Below the pieces are notes generated by a model. It saw nothing but the letters and a program-made list of their open reading frames with translations, was not told the origin of the DNA and did no database searches. Positions 59,991 to 64,000 of a DNA stretch of 64,000 bases are shown here, piece by piece; the stretch's first letter is position 1; each line of letters starts with the position of its first letter. This DNA comes from Salmonella enterica subsp. enterica serovar Choleraesuis (GTDB lineage: Bacteria > Pseudomonadota > Gammaproteobacteria > Enterobacterales > Enterobacteriaceae): positions 3,286,001-3,350,000 of the forward strand of contig AP025685.1 of NCBI GenBank assembly GCA_022846635.1, in the 5' to 3' direction. The translations under genes and the position numbers were made by a program.

Positions 59991-61303
59991 CCCTCTTTCC
60001 CTTTCTGCCAGTTAATATGTATACCGGGTTTATCTTCAGCCAGCCCATCGCGAGTAATAAACACGCCCAAGGCGGCAATGAGCGTATCGCCGTAGAACAG
60101 CAGCGGAGTAGTATCTCTGCGCCACGGGGCGACATTAAGCTCTTGCCATAATTTTTTCAGCGTCCGTCCACGAGGGCGCCCGGCAATATAGACTAAACCC
60201 GGAGCTCCAAAGCGGATGCTAACCAATTCACCGGCCTGCGGAGCGCGCACCTTAATGCCAGCATCAGCCCAGCTCAGGCACCCTAACCGTTCTGGCAGCC
60301 GCAGTTCATGAACATCAGAGGGCCACTCAAGACAAACATCTCGCAGGCCGCTGCGCCGCTCCACCCACCATAATGCGTTTTGATAGCGCCGAACATCGTA
60401 ATCGCCAAACTGCAGCCGCGGGCTGGCATCGTCCCGGCTCAACACTACTTCATCCCAAATACGCAGTATTGCGGAGCGGGAAGGCATTGGAGCATGATGC
60501 AGCGCCAGCCAACGGCGCAACAGGGCATTACGGCGCGGCACGCTCATTTCATACATTGGCTCAAGCATTAGCGCGCCATCCTCACGTACCAGCGAAATTA
60601 GCTCCTCAGCCAGCAGTTCATCTAAAAGTTGCTCTTGCTCTCCGCATAAACTCGCGCTACGAGCCGCCATACGTGCAAAGTGTGGCCAGCGTTCGCTGAG
60701 TACAGGTAAGACTCGCAGCCTTAGAAAGTTACGGTCATAACTGTCATCACTATTGCTGTCATCGTCAATCCAGCGCAGAGCGTGGGCATCCGCCCATTCA
60801 GCAAGCTCCTCGCGGCTAAAACCCAGCAGCGGACGCACAATATGGCTGTTACAAAATGGCATCGTGGCAGGCATCGCTGCCAGCCCCGCCGGGCCGCTAC
60901 CCCGTTTAAGCGCCAGCAGCAACGTTTCACACTGATCGTCCAGGTGCTGAGCCGTAACCAATGCCTCATCATCATCTAGTACGTTAGCCAGTGCATCATA
61001 GCGGGCAGCCCGGGCTTCGGCCTCAATCCCCAATCCCTGCCCTGCCAGGCGAACCCGACACACGGTAAGTGGCACCCGCCAGCTGTTGCATAGCTGCTCA
61101 CAGTGGGTAACCCATCCATCAGCAAGGCTGCTGATTCCATGATGAACGTGCGCAGCCCGCAACTGTAATTCGGGCCGTTCTTGCTCTCGTAGTGTAACTA
61201 ACTGATGCAGTAATACCGTTGAATCAAGGCCGCCACTGAAAGCGACCAAAACCTTATTCCAGGGCCGCACGGCTTCGCGCAGCGCCTCAAGTGTTATCGT
61301 CAT
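59984..61303 (-). CDS. tilS: tRNA(Ile)-lysidine synthase
   Basis: TilS, 439 residues, modifies C34 of the minor tRNA-Ile(CAU) to lysidine, essential for AUA decoding. The PP-loop is VLVAFSGGLDSTVLLHQL; LRAAHVHHGI and VTAQHLDDQCETLLLALKRGSGPAGLAAMP are further N-type ATP-pyrophosphatase blocks. The C-terminal domain includes SIRFGAPGLVYIAGRPRGRTLKKLWQELNVAPWRRDTTPLLFYG. The 3' end overlaps the cytochrome gene by 7 bases. Confidence 0.96.
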   Translation of the reverse strand: MTITLEALREAVRPWNKVLVAFSGGLDSTVLLHQLVTLREQERPELQLRAAHVHHGISSLADGWVTHCEQLCNSWRVPLTVCRVRLAGQGLGIEAEARAARYDALANVLDDDEALVTAQHLDDQCETLLLALKRGSGPAGLAAMPATMPFCNSHIVRPLLGFSREELAEWADAHALRWIDDDSNSDDSYDRNFLRLRVLPVLSERWPHFARMAARSASLCGEQEQLLDELLAEELISLVREDGALMLEPMYEMSVPRRNALLRRWLALHHAPMPSRSAILRIWDEVVLSRDDASPRLQFGDYDVRRYQNALWWVERRSGLRDVCLEWPSDVHELRLPERLGCLSWADAGIKVRAPQAGELVSIRFGAPGLVYIAGRPRGRTLKKLWQELNVAPWRRDTTPLLFYGDTLIAALGVFITRDGLAEDKPGIHINWQKGKEGC

Positions 61304-61349
61304 TTCATTGCCTGTTTAGTCTCCGGTGCGTCGGGCACCGTAAGGGATC

Positions 61350-61739
61350 TCAACGCTGGTATATCTCCAGCGGCAATCCATCAGGATCGTTGAAAAAAGT
61401 GAAACGCTTACCGGTCAGCTCATCGGTACGTACCGGCTCACAAACTACCCCCATGCCCGTAAGCTCAAGGACTGAGGCATCGATATCCTCGACGACAAAT
61501 GCCAGATGGCGAAGGCCGCAGGATTCGGGTTGCGTAGGCCTGGGGGGCGGCTCAGGAAAAGAAAACAGCTCAATGACATATTGCCCGTTAAGCGCCAGGT
61601 CGCCTTTCCAGGACTCTCTCGCCCCACGGTAGACCTCACTGAGCAACGTAAAGCCCAACACATCACAGTAAAATGCCTTGCTGCGTGCATAGTCGCTGGC
61701 AATGATAGCAATATGGTGAATCCCCATTAATCCCGGCAT
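61350..61739 (-). CDS. yaeR: VOC family protein YaeR (glyoxalase I-like)
   Basis: YaeR, 129 residues, is a vicinal-oxygen-chelate protein related to glyoxalase I. Metal-ligand segments are GIHHIAIIASDYARSKAFYCDVLGF (His), YVIELFSFP (Glu), CGLRHLAFVVEDID (His) and DPDGLPLEIYQR (Glu). Start at 61739 gives the E. coli length. It precedes tilS as in E. coli; substrate unknown. The ldcC gene upstream of it in E. coli is missing. Confidence 0.94.
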   Translation of the reverse strand: MPGLMGIHHIAIIASDYARSKAFYCDVLGFTLLSEVYRGARESWKGDLALNGQYVIELFSFPEPPPRPTQPESCGLRHLAFVVEDIDASVLELTGMGVVCEPVRTDELTGKRFTFFNDPDGLPLEIYQR

Positions 61740-62091
61740 TTGAACCTCCTCCCTGTATGATGACAGCACGTTAACGGCATCGGTTGTCTGTGGCAACCCT
61801 GCAGTCTCAACATTATCAGTATGCTGGAAACAACTCACACTTTGCTGATGAGGACCTGGAAGCTTCAATCTTCTCGCCACGCCGGCTCACATTTTGAGGA
61901 ATAAGATACAGTTACCGCAGAAAAATATTTAACTGCACCGCATTGTTATAAATAGAAATTATTTATTCCGCGTAAAAAATATATACGGGAAATAAACCCA
62001 ACCGCACTCTTATTTCATAGCATTTTATTTTATTAAAATTATGTGATGGAATGAACAGATTATTCTCCTTTATATTCTCATGGAAATAGTC
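61740..62091. other. 352-base gap between yaeR and the SMR gene
   Basis: No gene is supported. The right half (about 61900-62080) is notably rich in A and T, unlike the neighbouring backbone, and must contain the SMR gene promoter. In E. coli ldcC occupies the space between yaeR and accA. Confidence 0.5.
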
Positions 62092-62424
62092 GTGAAACCC
62101 TATATCTATCTGGCCATGGCCATTGTGGTTGAGACAGCAGCCACCTCTATTCTCAATTTATCCAACGGATTTAAGAACCTGGTTCCAACGTTTATTAGCC
62201 TCGCCTGCTACAGCCTCTCGTTCTTCTTGTTGTCTAAAATACTGACGGCAATGCCGGTGGGGATAGTCTATGCCCTATGGTCAGGATGTGGGATTTTGCT
62301 GGTCACTTTGGTGGGTTTTTTCTTCTATCACCAGCGTATCGATCTGCCGGCAATACTGGGGATTTTATTAATTCTGGCGGGGGTAGCTATTATTAACCTG
62401 TTCTCTGGTACCCTGGTTAAATAA
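62092..62424 (+). CDS. EmrE-like small multidrug resistance (SMR) transporter
   Basis: This four-helix SMR protein is 110 residues from the GTG at 62092 (an ATG four codons earlier, 62080, is the alternative). VKPYIYLAMAIVVETAATS aligns with the EmrE N-terminus and places the essential membrane glutamate at residue 14. GIVYALWSGCGILLV in helix 3 and LPAILGILLILAGVAIINL in helix 4 are family-typical. It would export cationic compounds in exchange for protons. AT-rich flanks and its place where E. coli has ldcC suggest acquisition. Confidence 0.85.
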   Translation: MKPYIYLAMAIVVETAATSILNLSNGFKNLVPTFISLACYSLSFFLLSKILTAMPVGIVYALWSGCGILLVTLVGFFFYHQRIDLPAILGILLILAGVAIINLFSGTLVK

Positions 62425-62506
62425 GCGCACCATAAGCTAAAATAGAAATCCCCATCCCTATCGTGATAGTTATTCCCGGTAAGGAGCGATGAAAATTCCA
62501 GCAAAA

Positions 62507-62530
62507 AAAACGGCCCATCAGGGCCGTTTT
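62507..62530 (-). terminator. accA terminator
   Basis: AAAACGGCCC / GGGCCGTTTT (62507-62516, 62521-62530), 10-bp stem, 4-base loop, with T-run on the minus strand, 17 bases after the accA stop codon. It also serves the convergent SMR gene. Confidence 0.88.
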
Positions 62531-62546
62531 TATTTATCCGAATTTA

Positions 62547-63506
62547 TCAGGCGTAGCCGTAGCTCATCAGACGCTGATAGCGGCGGTTCAGCAGCTCTTC
62601 CGTCGTTAAACCATCGAGATCGGCCAGGTCTGCCAGCAGCTGTGCTTTCAGGGATGAAGCCATAATATCCGGGTGACGATGCGCGCCGCCCAGAGGCTCA
62701 GGAATTACGCTGTCGATAAGATTCAGCTCTTTCAGGCGTGGAGCAATGATACCCATCGCCTCAGCTGCCAGTGGAGCTTTATCCGCACTTTTCCACAGAA
62801 TGGACGCGCAACCTTCCGGGGAGATTACTGAATAGGTGCTGTATTGCAGCATATTCACTTTATCGCCCACGCCAATTGCCAGCGCACCGCCGGAACCACC
62901 CTCACCGATAACGGTACAGATAACCGGCACCTTAAGCCGCGACATTTCACGCAGGTTACGGGCGATAGCTTCAGACTGACCGCGCTCTTCAGCGCCAACG
63001 CCTGGGTAAGCCCCTGGGGTGTCGATAAAGGTGATGATCGGCATGTTAAAACGCTCGGCCATCTCCATCAGACGCAAAGCCTTACGGTAACCTTCTGGAG
63101 CAGGCATACCAAAGTTGCGACGGATTTTCTCTTTCGTTTCACGGCCTTTCTGATGGCCGATAATCATCACCGGACGTCCATCCAGACGAGCGATACCGCC
63201 AACAATGGCTTTATCATCGGCGAATGCGCGATCGCCTGCCAGCTCGTCGAACTCATCAAACGCCAGACGAACATAATCCAGGGTATAAGGACGCAGAGGA
63301 TGGCGAGCCAGTTGAGCAATCTGCCATGCGCCAAGATCGGCAAAGATCTTGCGGGTCAGCTCAACGCTCTTTTCACGCAGACGGTGAACCTCTTCGTCGA
63401 TGTTAATATCGAGCTTCTCATCCTGACGGCTTACCGACGTCAGAGAATCAATTTTCGCTTCCAGCTCTGCAATCGGCTGTTCAAAATCAAGGAAATTCAG
63501 ACTCAT
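62547..63506 (-). CDS. accA: Acetyl-CoA carboxylase carboxyltransferase subunit alpha
   Basis: AccA, 319 residues as in E. coli, is the alpha part of the carboxyltransferase that forms malonyl-CoA for fatty-acid synthesis. Crotonase-fold blocks are [61 protein letters not shown] and [17 protein letters not shown]. It follows dnaE by 12 bases, as in E. coli. Confidence 0.97.
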   Translation of the reverse strand: MSLNFLDFEQPIAELEAKIDSLTSVSRQDEKLDINIDEEVHRLREKSVELTRKIFADLGAWQIAQLARHPLRPYTLDYVRLAFDEFDELAGDRAFADDKAIVGGIARLDGRPVMIIGHQKGRETKEKIRRNFGMPAPEGYRKALRLMEMAERFNMPIITFIDTPGAYPGVGAEERGQSEAIARNLREMSRLKVPVICTVIGEGGSGGALAIGVGDKVNMLQYSTYSVISPEGCASILWKSADKAPLAAEAMGIIAPRLKELNLIDSVIPEPLGGAHRHPDIMASSLKAQLLADLADLDGLTTEELLNRRYQRLMSYGYA

Positions 63507-63518
63507 AATATTCCTGTA

Positions 63519-64000
63519 TTAGTCAAACTCCAGCTCCACCTGCTCCGAACCTATCAGACCCCTTAAATCGTTAAGTAACCGATCGCTGGGGGTAATCCGC
63601 CAGGTTGCACCGAAGCGCAGTCGCGCCCGGGCATCCGTCCGCTGATAGTACAGATGTACTGGAATGGTCCCCGAACGATAGGGTTCCAGAGACTGGCGTA
63701 GACGGTTTAAAAGCTGGTCATCAATTTGCCTGTCCGTCAGCGAGATAGCAAGCCCGCGAGCATATTTTTCGCGGGCTTCGTCAATGTCCATAACTTCGCG
63801 GGCCATCATTTTAAGGCCTCCGCTGAAGTCATCAAAGCTGACCTGTCCGCTGACGATCAGAATACGGTCTTTTTCCAGCAGATGCTGGTATTTTTCCAGA
63901 GCCTCGGTGAATAACATCACCTCAAGACGGCCGGAACGGTCATCTATGGTACAGATACCGATGCGATTACCGCGCTTGGTGACCATAACCCGCGCAGCAA
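63519..64000 (-). CDS. dnaE: DNA polymerase III alpha subunit, C-terminal part
   Basis: Only the last 160 codons lie in the window; the gene continues past the right edge. The visible part is the OB-fold ([26 protein letters not shown]) and C-terminal domain ([60 protein letters not shown]), nearly identical to E. coli DnaE. This is the tau- and clamp-interacting end of the replicase catalytic subunit. Confidence 0.96.
   Translation of the reverse strand, partial: AARVMVTKRGNRIGICTIDDRSGRLEVMLFTEALEKYQHLLEKDRILIVSGQVSFDDFSGGLKMMAREVMDIDEAREKYARGLAISLTDRQIDDQLLNRLRQSLEPYRSGTIPVHLYYQRTDARARLRFGATWRITPSDRLLNDLRGLIGSEQVELEFD

Overview
The window is chromosomal DNA of an enterobacterium (order Enterobacterales, most likely family Enterobacteriaceae). 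From about 19.1 kb to the right end the gene content and order follow the proA-to-dnaE segment of the Escherichia coli map in inverted orientation, with orthologues of near-identical length (proA, proB, crl, frsA, gpt, pepD, dinB, yafK, yafJ, gmhA, fadE, ivy, yafV, dnaQ, rnhA, gloB, mltD, a complete rRNA operon, gmhB, metNIQ, rcsF, trmO, proS, nlpE, arfB, yaeQ, yaeP, rof, tilS, accA, dnaE). The genus cannot be fixed from memory; the 16S gene is intact and would settle it.

Region 1-19.1 kb is the accessory part. It holds, from left to right: a CS1/CFA-I-type (class 5, alternate chaperone-usher) fimbrial operon running leftward and cut by the window edge; an isochorismatase-like hydrolase; a fluoride-resistance operon (crcB-type fluoride riboswitch, CLC-F antiporter, DUF190 protein); a Pat-like acetyltransferase; an internally deleted and frameshifted VirK/YbjX (DUF535) pseudogene; a LysR regulator divergent from a secreted or periplasmic Ntn (choloylglycine/penicillin V acylase-type) hydrolase; a stand-alone PD-(D/E)XK nuclease; the core pair yjbD-rluF, which sits elsewhere in E. 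coli; a second LysR divergent from an NmrA-like reductase plus a DUF1471 small protein; and an arsRBC arsenic operon. It ends at tRNA-Thr(CGT) (thrW), the same tRNA that borders an integrated element in E. coli K-12.

Region 19.1-45 kb is backbone: proline biosynthesis (proBA), sigma-S helper crl, purine salvage (gpt), peptidase pepD, SOS polymerase dinB with a recognisable LexA box, envelope enzymes (yafK, ivy, mltD), LPS heptose genes (gmhA here, gmhB across the rRNA operon), beta-oxidation fadE with a FadR site, replication and repair genes dnaQ/rnhA, glyoxalase II, and the yafC/yafD/yafE/dkgB cluster, into which an MFS exporter has been placed divergently to yafC. Several accessory genes that occupy this segment in E. 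coli K-12 (phoE, yafNO, dinJ-yafQ, prfH, yafT, yaeF, ldcC) are absent.

Region 45-50.6 kb is one leftward rRNA operon (16S, tRNA-Ile, tRNA-Ala, 23S, 5S, tRNA-Asp) with P1/P2 promoters and boxA sites. Region 50.6-64 kb returns to backbone, with MetJ-regulated methionine uptake (metNIQ), the Rcs stress sensor rcsF, proS, the lipoprotein sensor nlpE, ribosome rescue (arfB), Rho inhibitor rof, tilS translationally overlapped by a small c-type cytochrome, an EmrE-like SMR transporter in the place of ldcC, accA, and the 3' end of dnaE.

No CRISPR array, complete prophage, insertion sequence or obvious novel defence island is visible. The most notable observations are the fluoride riboswitch-clcF-DUF190 unit, the intrinsic-terminator hairpin between pilin and usher genes, the DUF535 deletion pseudogene, the tilS-cytochrome overlap, and a 33-residue putative membrane protein upstream of dinB.
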